Positions 28,458-37,071 of a stretch of DNA of 64,000 nucleotides are shown piece by piece; the stretch's first letter is position 1, and each line of letters opens with the position of its first letter. Position numbers and translations under genes: made by a program. The stretch is from the NCBI RefSeq assembly GCF_024171895.1, contig NZ_JAMTCQ010000008.1:744001-808000 (forward strand), read 5' to 3'. Origin of the DNA: Prauserella halophila (GTDB lineage: Bacteria > Actinomycetota > Actinomycetes > Mycobacteriales > Pseudonocardiaceae). The notes below the pieces were generated by a model. That model was not told the origin of the DNA and did not search any database. It saw only the letters and a program-made list of their open reading frames with translations.

Positions 28458-29348
28458 TCAGGCGCTGGTGACGCGGAGCCACTTGCGCAGCCGAGGTGGC
28501 ACCCGCTTCTCCATGCCGTAGGGCTCGAGGTGCGCGCCGAAGACCTCGTCGAACGCGTGCTGCACCCCTTCGGTGTCCCACGCGTCGCGCTCGAGGATCG
28601 GCGCCTTGAGGTACGGCTGGCCGACGATATGCAGCTGCGGCCCGTTGCAGCGCACGAGCTGTCCGGTGATACCCGTCGACCCGTCCCCGAGCAGGTAGAG
28701 CACCACCGGTGCGATGCGGTTCGGGGTGCGGTCCGGCGGGCAGCCGCGCAGCGCGCGCTCGGATGTCCACACCATGCGGGTGTGCGCGAGCGGGCACACG
28801 GCGTTGACGCGGATGCCCTCGTCCTCCATGTCGAGGGCCCACGAGTAGGTCAGCGACGCGACGGCGCCCTTGCTCGCGGCGTACGCCCCCAGCTTGCGCT
28901 GCCCGAGGGACGCGCCGGAGCTGATGTTGACGATCGACCCGCCGCGTCCCGCGTCGACCATGGCGCGGGACGCGGCCATACCGGTGAACGTCACCCCGAG
29001 CACGTTGGTCTCGACCAGCGCGCGCACCCGGGCCGGATCGTCGTCCCACGGCAGCGCCTCGTGATTCAGCGCGGCATTGTTGACCAGGCCGTCGAGGGCG
29101 CCGAACTCGCCGACACACGTCTCCACGACCGCTGCGGCCTGGTCGGCGTCGGACACGTCGTGTGCGCTCGCGACCGCGTGACCGCCGTGGTCACGGATGT
29201 TCGCCGCGACGGCCCCGGCGGCCTCGGCATCGACGTCGTTGACGACGACGTCCGCACCGGCGCGCGCGGCATGCACGGCGAACGCCTCCCCGAGTCCTCG
29301 CCCCGCGCCGGTGACGACGACGGCCTTTCCGCCGAGCAACCCGTCCAT
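28458..29348 (-). CDS. SDR family NAD(P)-dependent oxidoreductase
   Basis: A classical short-chain dehydrogenase: the cofactor motif VVVTGAGRGLGEAFAVHAAR, the NNA motif (GLVNNAALNHE), the catalytic serine in NISSGAS and YAASK with Tyr and Lys. The 296-residue length exceeds the usual 250 because of a C-terminal extension of about 50 residues (AFDEVFGAHLEPYGMEKRVP). The ATG at 29348 has GGGAGGT upstream. The substrate is unknown; fatty acid, steroid and alcohol substrates are all possible. Confidence 0.9.
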   Translation of the reverse strand: MDGLLGGKAVVVTGAGRGLGEAFAVHAARAGADVVVNDVDAEAAGAVAANIRDHGGHAVASAHDVSDADQAAAVVETCVGEFGALDGLVNNAALNHEALPWDDDPARVRALVETNVLGVTFTGMAASRAMVDAGRGGSIVNISSGASLGQRKLGAYAASKGAVASLTYSWALDMEDEGIRVNAVCPLAHTRMVWTSERALRGCPPDRTPNRIAPVVLYLLGDGSTGITGQLVRCNGPQLHIVGQPYLKAPILERDAWDTEGVQHAFDEVFGAHLEPYGMEKRVPPRLRKWLRVTSA

Positions 29349-29533
29349 CTCGACCTCCCGCAGTCCGCTCCCGGTCCGACCGCGCTGGGCTCCACACAGA
29401 CGTGGCTCTACCCGCAGCAGCGGTCGCTCCCAGTCTTTCCCTCCGATGGCGCAGCACATGCCGGCCATTCGGCCGACGGGCGGCCAGCTGCGCCGAGCGC
29501 GTGGCCCCCGATCGGCGCCGAGGAACAGCGCGA

Positions 29534-29562
29534 CCGGTCAGACCGGCGGCCGGTCTGACCGG
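29534..29562. repeat. Perfect 13-bp inverted repeat
   Basis: The arms ccggtcagaccgg (29534-29546) and ccggtctgaccgg (29550-29562) are separated by three bases. It lies about 185 bases upstream of the SDR start and has no T-run, so it could be an operator or a stable hairpin rather than a terminator. Confidence 0.7.
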
Positions 29563-29740
29563 CGACCGCGCGACGGACCGCGGCAACCACAGCCACCGAC
29601 AAGACGGCGTCCTTCGAGGCAGCATCCCTACCAAAGGGCGTCCTTCGAGAGGGCGTCCTTCGAAAGCAGTCACTCGAAAGCACTCGTACGGGACGCGGCG
29701 CGCACCCGGACGGCAAGGGCGGCTCACGCGGTCTACTTCG

Positions 29741-29781
29741 GGTCGGAAGTCCCAGAGTCGGAAATCCCAGAGTCAGAAGTC
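29741..29781. repeat. 15-bp tandem repeat, about 3 copies
   Basis: The units gtcggaagtcccaga, gtcggaaatcccaga and gtcagaagtc follow one another without gaps. No gene is associated with them. Confidence 0.7.
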
Positions 29782-30217
29782 ACGGTCGCGCATCGCGGAA
29801 CCTCCCCCCACCTCCCCGGCTGCCAGCTGGACGATCGGTACGCGGTCCGGCACACCGACGCCCGTCAGCCTAGTCCGCGGCCCACCCGGCCACCAAGGGA
29901 TTCCGCCGCGACGGCCCGGTCGGCGCAGCAGGCGCGGCGTCCCCGTATCGGTGATCTCTCGCCCACGGCGGCGCCGCATCCCGGCAGCGCCGTCGGCCAC
30001 ATGATCCCCTGTCACGGAGACGACAACGACGAACACTCAACGTGGTGGCACAGGCATGCGGCCACAGGCCCGGCTGCGGGTATCCGCAACCACCCGGCCC
30101 CATGCGCGCTCCGCCGGCCGACGGAAACGGCCGGGCAGGAACGGCGCAGGAACGGTGCCGGAACGGCATCGGTCACGAGGACGACACAGGGCCACGAGGA
30201 CGACCAGGGAGGTCACC

Positions 30218-31600
30218 ATGCGGCGCGAGCGGCATGACCGGCTTCCCGCACAGCCTGCCGACGGACCCGGTGCCGCCACCTCGCGGGATCCCTCCCGCGG
30301 CCGGCCCCGGCCGGACGGGCACAGGAACCGGCACGCACCCGGCCCGCGCGGCCCTGCGGGGTGGGCACTGTGGCAGCGCCCACCGTCGTTCATCGGGTTC
30401 GTCGTGATCGCCGAGCTCGTGGCGCTGGCCGGAGTCGCGCTCGGCGCGGCCTCGTCCGATACGCCGGAGACGACGGACTGGCTCCGTCTCGCGCTCCTCT
30501 TCGCGGGGGCGACCGTCCACATCCAGCTGACGCGGCGGCAGGAGGAACGCCGTCGCAGCCGGATGCGGTCGGTGCTGATCGACCTCAACGCGGTGTGGGT
30601 GTTCCCGGCCGTGCTGGTACTGCCCGTGACCCTGACGGTGGCACTGATCGTCGCCGTCCGTGCCCAGCGCTGGCTCATCGCGCGCCGTCCCGCGCACAAC
30701 TTCGTGTTCTCGACGGTGGCGCACTGTTTCGCCGCGGTCCTGGCCGGAGCGCTCTACCGCGTCCTCGGCCCGGCGGAGTGGGATGCGCTCACCCCGGTCG
30801 CGTCACTGCGCGAGTTCGCCCTGATCCTGCTCGCCGCAGCGGTCTACGAAGGCGTGCAGCTGATCTACGTGGGCGGTGCCATCGCGCTGAGCGGACCGGC
30901 GCCGACCCTGCGCGGGGTGTTCGGCAGCACGGCCGACAACCTGCTCGAGGCGATCGCCACCGGGCTGGGCGCCGTCACCGCGGTCCTGCTGGTCGCACTG
31001 CCGCCTGCGGTGCTGATCGTGACCGCGGTGGCCGTGGTCTTCAACCGGCTTGCCGAAATCGAACAACTGCAGGCCGACGCCGCGAGCGACCCGAAAACCG
31101 GACTGCGGAACATGCGCGGCTGGTCGGAGGCCGCAGGCCGCGCGCTCGGCAGGGTCCGCCGAGCCGACGGCACCCTCGCGGTGCTGATGATCGACCTCGA
31201 CCACTTCAAGGACGTCAACGACACCTACGGCCACCCCGCGGGCGACGACGTCCTCGTCCGGGTGGCCGGGGTGCTGCGCGAGGCCACGCGGCCCGCGGAC
31301 ATCGTCGGCCGCTTCGGCGGCGAGGAGTTCCTCCTCCTGCTGCCGGACACCGACGCCGACGCGGCGCGCCACGCCGCCGAGCGGATCCGGGCGACCATCG
31401 CCGACCTGCACATCGGCACGACCGACAAGCGCGGTTCGCCCGTCACGATCGCCGGGCCGACGGCGTCGGTCGGCATCGCGGTGTATCCCCGGCACGCGAC
31501 CACGCTCGACGGACTCACCCAGGCCGCCGACGCGGCGGTGTACGCCGCGAAGGAAACCGGCCGTGACGCCGTGCGTCTCGCGCCGCCGACAAGCAGCTGA
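30218..31600 (+). CDS. Membrane-bound diguanylate cyclase (GGDEF)
   Basis: A charged, Pro/Arg-rich N-terminus of about 50 residues is followed by roughly six transmembrane helices (residues about 55-285) and a GGDEF domain (about 290-455). The signature is GGEEF at residues 367-371, with the inhibitory I-site RPAD exactly five residues before it, so product feedback by c-di-GMP is expected. The substrate-binding segment DLDHFKDVNDTYGHPAGDDV is intact. The ATG at 30218 has AGGGAGGT upstream. No EAL domain is present. The membrane part is not a sensor family I can name. Confidence 0.92.
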   Translation: MRRERHDRLPAQPADGPGAATSRDPSRGRPRPDGHRNRHAPGPRGPAGWALWQRPPSFIGFVVIAELVALAGVALGAASSDTPETTDWLRLALLFAGATVHIQLTRRQEERRRSRMRSVLIDLNAVWVFPAVLVLPVTLTVALIVAVRAQRWLIARRPAHNFVFSTVAHCFAAVLAGALYRVLGPAEWDALTPVASLREFALILLAAAVYEGVQLIYVGGAIALSGPAPTLRGVFGSTADNLLEAIATGLGAVTAVLLVALPPAVLIVTAVAVVFNRLAEIEQLQADAASDPKTGLRNMRGWSEAAGRALGRVRRADGTLAVLMIDLDHFKDVNDTYGHPAGDDVLVRVAGVLREATRPADIVGRFGGEEFLLLLPDTDADAARHAAERIRATIADLHIGTTDKRGSPVTIAGPTASVGIAVYPRHATTLDGLTQAADAAVYAAKETGRDAVRLAPPTSS

Positions 31601-31743
31601 CCGGCCGCAACACCACCGCCCCGTCCCGCTGCGAACCCCGTGGCGACACAGCCGCCGCAGCTCACTCCCCGTCATAAAGCCGTCGCACTTTCGGGGGTTT
31701 CCCCGATATCGGCTTCACTCGGCCGCTGTCACCCTGGAAGCCG

Positions 31744-34011
31744 ATGACCCACCCGGCCACCACCGAGCCTTCCGAGGCGTCCACCTCGCCCGCGTCGCCG
31801 GTGCCCGTCGCGCCACGTCCGCGCGGGCGCCGGCGACGCGGCTTCGGACGTGGGCTGGGCACCACCGGCCGTGCGCTGCTGCTGCTCGTCGTGGTCGTCG
31901 GATTCGGATTCCTCGCCTCACGGTCGGCACCGCCACCCGAGCAGGGACCGCCCCAGGGCGACGTCGCCCTGGCACAGCAGGCCGCCCATTCCCTGCTCGA
32001 CCCGCGGACGGCAGGCCGGGCGCACGGACTGCTTCCCGCGGACTTCGGCGCCGTCACGGGAGTCGCCGCGGGCGAGGAGACCGTGCGGGACGGCACCGTG
32101 CGGTCGGTGCACATCGACGGCGGATGCTCGGCGCCGTGGGGCGACGACGGCACCCGCTGGGACTTCGGCCCGGCATGCCGGGCTCACGACCTCGGTTACG
32201 ACCTGCTGCGCTACGCCGACGCCAAGGGCCACCCGCTCGACCCCGGCCTGCGCGACGCGCTCGACCAGCGGTTGGCCGACGACATGCACGCCACCTGCGA
32301 AGCCAACCCGCGTGACTCCGGACAGGCCTGTCACGCCGTCGCGTCGCTGTACACGGCGGGTATGGACGTCAATTCGTGGCACCAGCGCTGGGGGCCGCCG
32401 ACCGGCGAGCCGCTCGGGCCACTGCTCGCGGGCGTCGCGGCGATCGGCCTGCTGCTGGCCTTCCGCCTGCGCACCTGGCAACGGACCCGGCAGGCCCTCC
32501 CCCGGGTCGTGGCCGCGACCGCCCGGCCCGCGACGACCCCGAACCGGTGGACCCTGCTCGGGGTCGTCGCGATCGGCGCGATCGTGCTCGGCGAGTCCGC
32601 CGTCGCGCTCGCAGGCTGGGCAGGCGCGGACGAGGCGTGGCTGTGGCCGGCGACCTGGCTCACCCAGTTCGCGTTCGTGTTCTTCTTCGCAGGCGGGCAC
32701 GCGAACCTCACCGCATGGCTCGACGTACGCAGCGAGGGCGGCGGCTACCGCGAGTACCTGGCACATCGCACGAGCTGGCTGCTGCGCATGGCACTGGTGT
32801 TCGTGCTCGTCGCGTTCGCGGTACCGACGGCGCTCGAGCTGATGGCGGTGCCGACGGCGACCGTCGAGGTCGCCGTGCGTATCGCGCTCCACCCGCTGTG
32901 GCTGCTGGGCGTCTACGTGCTGACGGCCGTGGCGACGCCGCTGATGCACAGGCTGCATCACCGGGCGGGCACGGCGACCGGGCTCGCCCTCGGCACCGCC
33001 CTCGGTGGTCTGCTGCTGGCCGCCGAGCGCACGGACATCCCGCTGCTGGCCGGCCTCGCTGCGCTGGTCCTGGCGCTCATCGCGCAGCAACTGGCGCTCG
33101 TGACCGCGGCGGGACGACTCCGGTCGCCACGGCTTGCCGCGGTCACCGCCGCCGTGGGGACGGCGATGCTGATCGCAGGCGCCTGGCAGGGTCTCGTACC
33201 CGCGACGGTCCTCGGCACCCCCGACGGTCCGCCGCCGTTGGCGGGTCCGGTCCTGCCGGTACTGCTCCTCGGCCTGGTGCAGCTGAGCGTGCTGCGCCTG
33301 GCACACACCCCGCTGGCAGCGCCGGCGCGGTGGCCTCGGCTGCGACTGGCCGCCGGACGGGCCGCACGGGCACCCATGAGCCTGTACCTGCTGTTCCTCG
33401 CCGGTATGGTCCTGCTGGTCGCAGCCGTGTACCTGCCGGACCTGCTGCCGTCGGGAAGCCTCCGGGTGGGACTCGCCGTGGCCATGCTGGCCGTGCCCGC
33501 GCTCGCGGTGTTCTGGTGGTTCGAACGCCACGCCGCGCACCGGCCGTCCACCGCGCCGGCACAGCTGCCCGCGGCACGCCTCGAGCGGCTGCTCGCCCAC
33601 ATTGCAACGGCTGCCGGAGTCGGCTACGCCACGATCGGTGTCTTCGGGTTCGCGCTCTCCAGTTTCCGCCTCTTCGGTGACACACCGTTGCTGCCGCAGC
33701 TGCCGCTGGACCCGATCCAGAGCCTCGTCCATCTGCTGCTGGGGATGTCCCTGCTCCACACCGTCCGCACCGGTGACAGCCATTCCCCCCGTACCTGGCT
33801 GCTCACGGCGCTGGCCTGCGTCCCGCCGCTGCTGTCGGCCACCGCAGGCCCGGGCACGTTCACCGCCGGCGTGATCGTCCACACCGGCACCGGGCTGCTG
33901 GCCGTCGCCGCGGTCCTGGCCACGGTGTGGGCCGCCAGGCGGACGTCCCGGCCTGCGCGGTCGTCACGGCATGTTCCGTCCGCCAGTGCCGCTGAGGTCG
34001 AGAGCCCGTGA
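31744..34011 (+). CDS. Fusion of a phospholipase A2 domain to an acyltransferase-like polytopic membrane domain
   Basis: After a positively charged start and one transmembrane helix (about residues 42-60), residues 70-220 match prokaryotic phospholipase A2: GGCSAPWGDDGTRWDFG, then C145-x-x-H148-D149 in ACRAHDLGYD, with further cysteines for disulfides. Residues about 225-590 are a polytopic membrane region containing FFFAGGHANLTAWLD, reminiscent of acyltransferase-3 family proteins of actinobacteria. The last 150 residues (LDPIQSLVHLLLGMSLLHTV) resemble DUF4383-type helices. The PLA2 domain should face outside, the membrane part remaining embedded. This suggests deacylation and reacylation of a lipid in one protein, which is inference. 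Confidence 0.8.
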   Translation: MTHPATTEPSEASTSPASPVPVAPRPRGRRRRGFGRGLGTTGRALLLLVVVVGFGFLASRSAPPPEQGPPQGDVALAQQAAHSLLDPRTAGRAHGLLPADFGAVTGVAAGEETVRDGTVRSVHIDGGCSAPWGDDGTRWDFGPACRAHDLGYDLLRYADAKGHPLDPGLRDALDQRLADDMHATCEANPRDSGQACHAVASLYTAGMDVNSWHQRWGPPTGEPLGPLLAGVAAIGLLLAFRLRTWQRTRQALPRVVAATARPATTPNRWTLLGVVAIGAIVLGESAVALAGWAGADEAWLWPATWLTQFAFVFFFAGGHANLTAWLDVRSEGGGYREYLAHRTSWLLRMALVFVLVAFAVPTALELMAVPTATVEVAVRIALHPLWLLGVYVLTAVATPLMHRLHHRAGTATGLALGTALGGLLLAAERTDIPLLAGLAALVLALIAQQLALVTAAGRLRSPRLAAVTAAVGTAMLIAGAWQGLVPATVLGTPDGPPPLAGPVLPVLLLGLVQLSVLRLAHTPLAAPARWPRLRLAAGRAARAPMSLYLLFLAGMVLLVAAVYLPDLLPSGSLRVGLAVAMLAVPALAVFWWFERHAAHRPSTAPAQLPAARLERLLAHIATAAGVGYATIGVFGFALSSFRLFGDTPLLPQLPLDPIQSLVHLLLGMSLLHTVRTGDSHSPRTWLLTALACVPPLLSATAGPGTFTAGVIVHTGTGLLAVAAVLATVWAARRTSRPARSSRHVPSASAAEVESP

Positions 34012-34265
34012 CCACCCCGTGGCCACCCGGGTCCGACCCGGGCACCGGCCGCAATCCGGGCACCTCCCCGACGGCCTGCCGTGTCCTGAACCACATCGGG
34101 GCCCCGATGTGCCAGGCTACGGACAACCTCCGGTCGCACTGCCGCGTCTCACGGGAAGGGCGGTGTCCGGCCGTCGTCCGGCCGCCTCACGAGTAGCCGG
34201 TACCGGAACTCCGGCAACCGCACCCGCAGCACGCCCCGCACGAGCCGAGAAAGGGAGCCGCCGGC

Positions 34266-36182
34266 GTGAACGAACCACCGCGGAACCCCTCCCAGGGGCG
34301 TGGCCCGCAGCGGCCATGGCAGCGGAACTCCGACGGCACGCCCGCCGGTCCGCAGGGAACGTCCGGCCAGCCCGGCCCCGGCCAATCGGGCCCTCGCGGA
34401 CCGCAAGGACCGGGAAACCCGCCTCGGCCACCGCAGGGACGGCCACCGCAGGGACAGCCGCCACGGGAACGGCCGCCACAGGGCGACGATCGCCGACCGG
34501 AGCCCCCGCGCAGGCCCGGTCCACCCCCACCGCCGCAGTCCGGGAACCGCGACGGCGGTCCCGGCGGCGGTCCTCCACGTCGCACTCCCCCTCCGGACCG
34601 GGAGCCCCCTCCGGAGCCGTCGGCAGGCACGGGCACCCGCACGCCGCCTCCGGGGCGGGCCGACGGCCCGCGCAGCGGCCGGCCCGCCCCGCCACCGAAA
34701 CGACGCAGGTCGCTCGTCGCACCCAAGGTCGCGCTGACGATCGTGTCGCTGCTGGTCATGTCGCTCACCGGCTACGCATGGGCTGCCATGCAGGGCCTCG
34801 TCAGCGGCCTGACGATGGCCGACGTCATCGACGACGGGGCGAAACCCGCCGACGGTGCCCGCGACATCCTGCTGGTCGGCATGGACAGCCGCACCGACGC
34901 GCAGGGCAACCCGTTGCCGGAGAAGATGCTGGCCAAACTCGACGCCGGTGTCGCCGACGGCGAACTGAACACCGACACGCTCATCTTCGTCCGGATCCCG
35001 AACGACGGCAGCAAGGCGACGGCGATCTCGCTGCCGCGGGACTCGTACGTCGACGTCCCCGGCTACGGCCGGCACAAGATCAACTCCGCATACGCGCGAG
35101 CGAAGGTGGACGCGCGGCAGCGGTTGGAGGCCGAAGGCGTCACCGACGAGTCCGACCTCGAGGTCCGCAGCAACCAGGCGGGCGCCAAGAAGCTCATCGA
35201 AACCGTCGAAGGCGTCACCGGAGCCTCGATCGACAACTACGCCTCGATCAACCTGCTGGGCTTCCACGACATCACCAAGTCCATCGGCGGCGTCGAAGTG
35301 TGTCTCAACCAGGCGGTCGACGACCCCTACTCGGGTGCGAAGTTCGACGCCGGCAGGCAGACGATCTCCGGGCACCAGGCGCTGGCGTTCGTCCGGCAGC
35401 GACACGGCCTGCTGCGCGGCGACCTCGACCGCGTCGTCCGGCAGCAGGTGTTCATGGCGGGACTGGCCAGGAAGGTCGTGTCCGCGGGCACGCTCGCCGA
35501 CCCGGCGAAGCTGAACAGCCTCATCGATTCCGTCCAGAAATCGGTCGTCGTCAACAAGGGCTGGGATCTGCTCGGGTTCGCCCAGCAACTTCAGGGCCTG
35601 TCCGCCGGCAACATCGAGTTCACCACGATCCCGGTCGTCGACCCCGAGTACGACACCCCGTCCGACGGCCTGGCCGTCCAGGTCGACCCGGCGCAGGTGC
35701 AGTCGTACATCCGCGACCTGGCGGGCGGGCAACAGCCGGAGGAGTCGTCGAAACCGGCACCCGCACCGTCGGAGATCACCGTCGACGTACTCAACGGCAC
35801 CGGCATCACCGGCCTGGCAGGCAACGTGTCGGAGACCCTGACCACCGCAGGCTTCGGGCAGGGCGAGGTCGGCAACACCGATCCGCGCACCACGACGGTC
35901 GTGCAGGCGGCCGAGGGCGAACGGGCGACGGGCGAGAAGGTCGCCGAGGCGCTCGGCGACGTGTCGGTGGAGACGAACGCCTCGGTGGCGCCGGGCCAGG
36001 TGCAGGTGCTGCTCGGGCCGGACTACGAGGCCCCTGCCGAGTCCGGCGGTGGCGCGGCACCGGGTGGCGCATCGGACGGCGTGCGCGCGCAGGCCCCGCA
36101 GCAACAACCGGCACCACGGCAACAGCCGGAACCGTCCGGCGACGAGCCGATCAGCGCCGACGGCGTCACCTGCGTCAACTGA
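34266..36182 (+). CDS. LytR-CpsA-Psr family protein with LytR C-terminal domain
   Basis: A Pro/Gly/Arg-rich cytoplasmic N-terminus of about 145 residues precedes one transmembrane helix (VALTIVSLLVMSLTGYAWAA). The LCP domain follows, with GMDSRTD, ISLPRDSYVDVPGYGRHKIN and LAFVRQRHGLLRGDLDRVVR. A LytR_C domain (ITVDVLNGTGITGLAGNVSE) and a disordered Gln/Pro tail end the protein. LCP enzymes attach undecaprenyl-linked polymers, such as arabinogalactan in these bacteria, to peptidoglycan outside the membrane. The GTG at 34266 has AAAGGGAG upstream. The 34012-34265 gap holds no supported gene. Confidence 0.93.
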   Translation: MNEPPRNPSQGRGPQRPWQRNSDGTPAGPQGTSGQPGPGQSGPRGPQGPGNPPRPPQGRPPQGQPPRERPPQGDDRRPEPPRRPGPPPPPQSGNRDGGPGGGPPRRTPPPDREPPPEPSAGTGTRTPPPGRADGPRSGRPAPPPKRRRSLVAPKVALTIVSLLVMSLTGYAWAAMQGLVSGLTMADVIDDGAKPADGARDILLVGMDSRTDAQGNPLPEKMLAKLDAGVADGELNTDTLIFVRIPNDGSKATAISLPRDSYVDVPGYGRHKINSAYARAKVDARQRLEAEGVTDESDLEVRSNQAGAKKLIETVEGVTGASIDNYASINLLGFHDITKSIGGVEVCLNQAVDDPYSGAKFDAGRQTISGHQALAFVRQRHGLLRGDLDRVVRQQVFMAGLARKVVSAGTLADPAKLNSLIDSVQKSVVVNKGWDLLGFAQQLQGLSAGNIEFTTIPVVDPEYDTPSDGLAVQVDPAQVQSYIRDLAGGQQPEESSKPAPAPSEITVDVLNGTGITGLAGNVSETLTTAGFGQGEVGNTDPRTTTVVQAAEGERATGEKVAEALGDVSVETNASVAPGQVQVLLGPDYEAPAESGGGAAPGGASDGVRAQAPQQQPAPRQQPEPSGDEPISADGVTCVN

Positions 36183-36320
36183 CATCCCGCCGAACGCGCA
36201 CCTGACGGCACAGGTGACATCTTTCCATGCAGGGTGAGCCCGTCCGGGTCAATCAGGTAACCCACATGGAGTAGTTTGAGCTCGTCGAGCGAAACTTCTT
36301 CGCACAACGGCGTCAGCACC

Positions 36321-36905
36321 ATGCCCCATCGGACTTTCATTCGGGTGAAGGACGCAGAGCCGGCCGGACCGGCACATGATGCGGGCAGGGGACGAGGAGT
36401 GCTGATCGACGCGGACGCCTTCCAGCGCGTCCTGGGGGAAGAACTGCGCAAGCTGAGGAAGCAACGCGGTTGGACGAGGAAAGAACTGAACGAACGACTG
36501 CAGAGCGACATCTCCCTGCAGACGCTCGCGACCTACGAACTGGGAACCCGGCACTGTTCGGTGGTGCGCCTGGTGGAGCTGTGCCTGGCACTGGGGGAAC
36601 CGCCGCAGGACCTGCTCGCGCGGGTACACCGGCGCGTGTTCGGCGACGACCCCGAGCAGATCCGGGTGAACCTGGCAGGCGTCGTCGCCGATAACAGCCC
36701 CGGCCTGTCGCCGCTGCGGCGCTGGGCCGAGGACCGGCTGAAGCAGTCGAACTCGCCGGAGATCCAGCTCGACCGCTCGGCACTGGAGCACATGGCCGAA
36801 CTGTGCCGCATGCCGACGGCGCAGCTGCTGACGAAACTCGCCGAGCTGTCGTCGAGTTCGGGAACGTCGATCGGCGAACCACCGGACCACGGCCGGCACG
36901 ACTGA
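36321..36905 (+). CDS. XRE-type helix-turn-helix regulator
   Basis: A helix-turn-helix lies in RKLRKQRGWTRKELNERLQS with DISLQTLATYELGTRHCSVV after it. The C-terminal half (WAEDRLKQSNSPEIQLDRSA) is a conserved helical domain found in similar actinobacterial regulators. The start is uncertain: ATG at 36321 is used, with a TTG at 36276 and a GTG at 36399 also possible. The gene is alone between the LCP gene and a convergent monooxygenase, so its target cannot be read from context. Confidence 0.85.
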   Translation: MPHRTFIRVKDAEPAGPAHDAGRGRGVLIDADAFQRVLGEELRKLRKQRGWTRKELNERLQSDISLQTLATYELGTRHCSVVRLVELCLALGEPPQDLLARVHRRVFGDDPEQIRVNLAGVVADNSPGLSPLRRWAEDRLKQSNSPEIQLDRSALEHMAELCRMPTAQLLTKLAELSSSSGTSIGEPPDHGRHD

Positions 36906-36942
36906 GGCGCCCCGCGCCCGGGCACACCTCGGCACGCGCGAC

Positions 36943-37000
36943 GACCGGCCCCGTCGAACGTGACTCCCTCGGCGGGGAGCCACGTTCGGCGGGGCCGGTC
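36943..37000. terminator. Long bidirectional hairpin between XRE regulator and monooxygenase
   Basis: Two 26-base arms (36943-36968 and 36975-37000) pair with only two mismatches, one of which is a G-U wobble in RNA, around the loop tcggcg. The flanking genes are convergent. Confidence 0.75.
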
Positions 37001-37020
37001 AGCTCGTCAGGCCCTGCGCG

Positions 37021-37071
37021 TCGTCGGGGCCGTCACTTCGTCGGGGCCGTCACGTCGTCGGGGCCGTCACT
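37021..37071. repeat. 17-bp tandem repeat, 3 copies
   Basis: Three units of tcgtcggggccgtcact, the second with one change, run up to and slightly into the stop of the monooxygenase gene. Confidence 0.85.

Larger units (their letters stand above)
29349..30217. other. 870-bp region without a supported gene
   Basis: No frame here has convincing protein composition. The region holds a perfect inverted repeat at 29534-29562, three copies of ggcgtccttcga between 29625 and 29670, and a 15-bp tandem repeat near 29741-29781 (units like gtcggaaatcccaga). It should also contain the promoters for the SDR and the diguanylate cyclase, which are divergent. Confidence 0.5.

Noticed and set aside
34008-34196. 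62-residue frame overlapping the stop of the phospholipase fusion (GTGA)
   Set aside because: The composition is Pro/Gly/Arg-rich, with no ribosome binding site and no recognisable features.
36181-36350. Minus-strand peptide LCEEVSLDELKLLHVGYLID opposite the XRE start
   Set aside because: It looks protein-like, but the frame runs on deep into the LCP gene, has no ribosome binding site and overlaps the regulator start, so chance is more likely.
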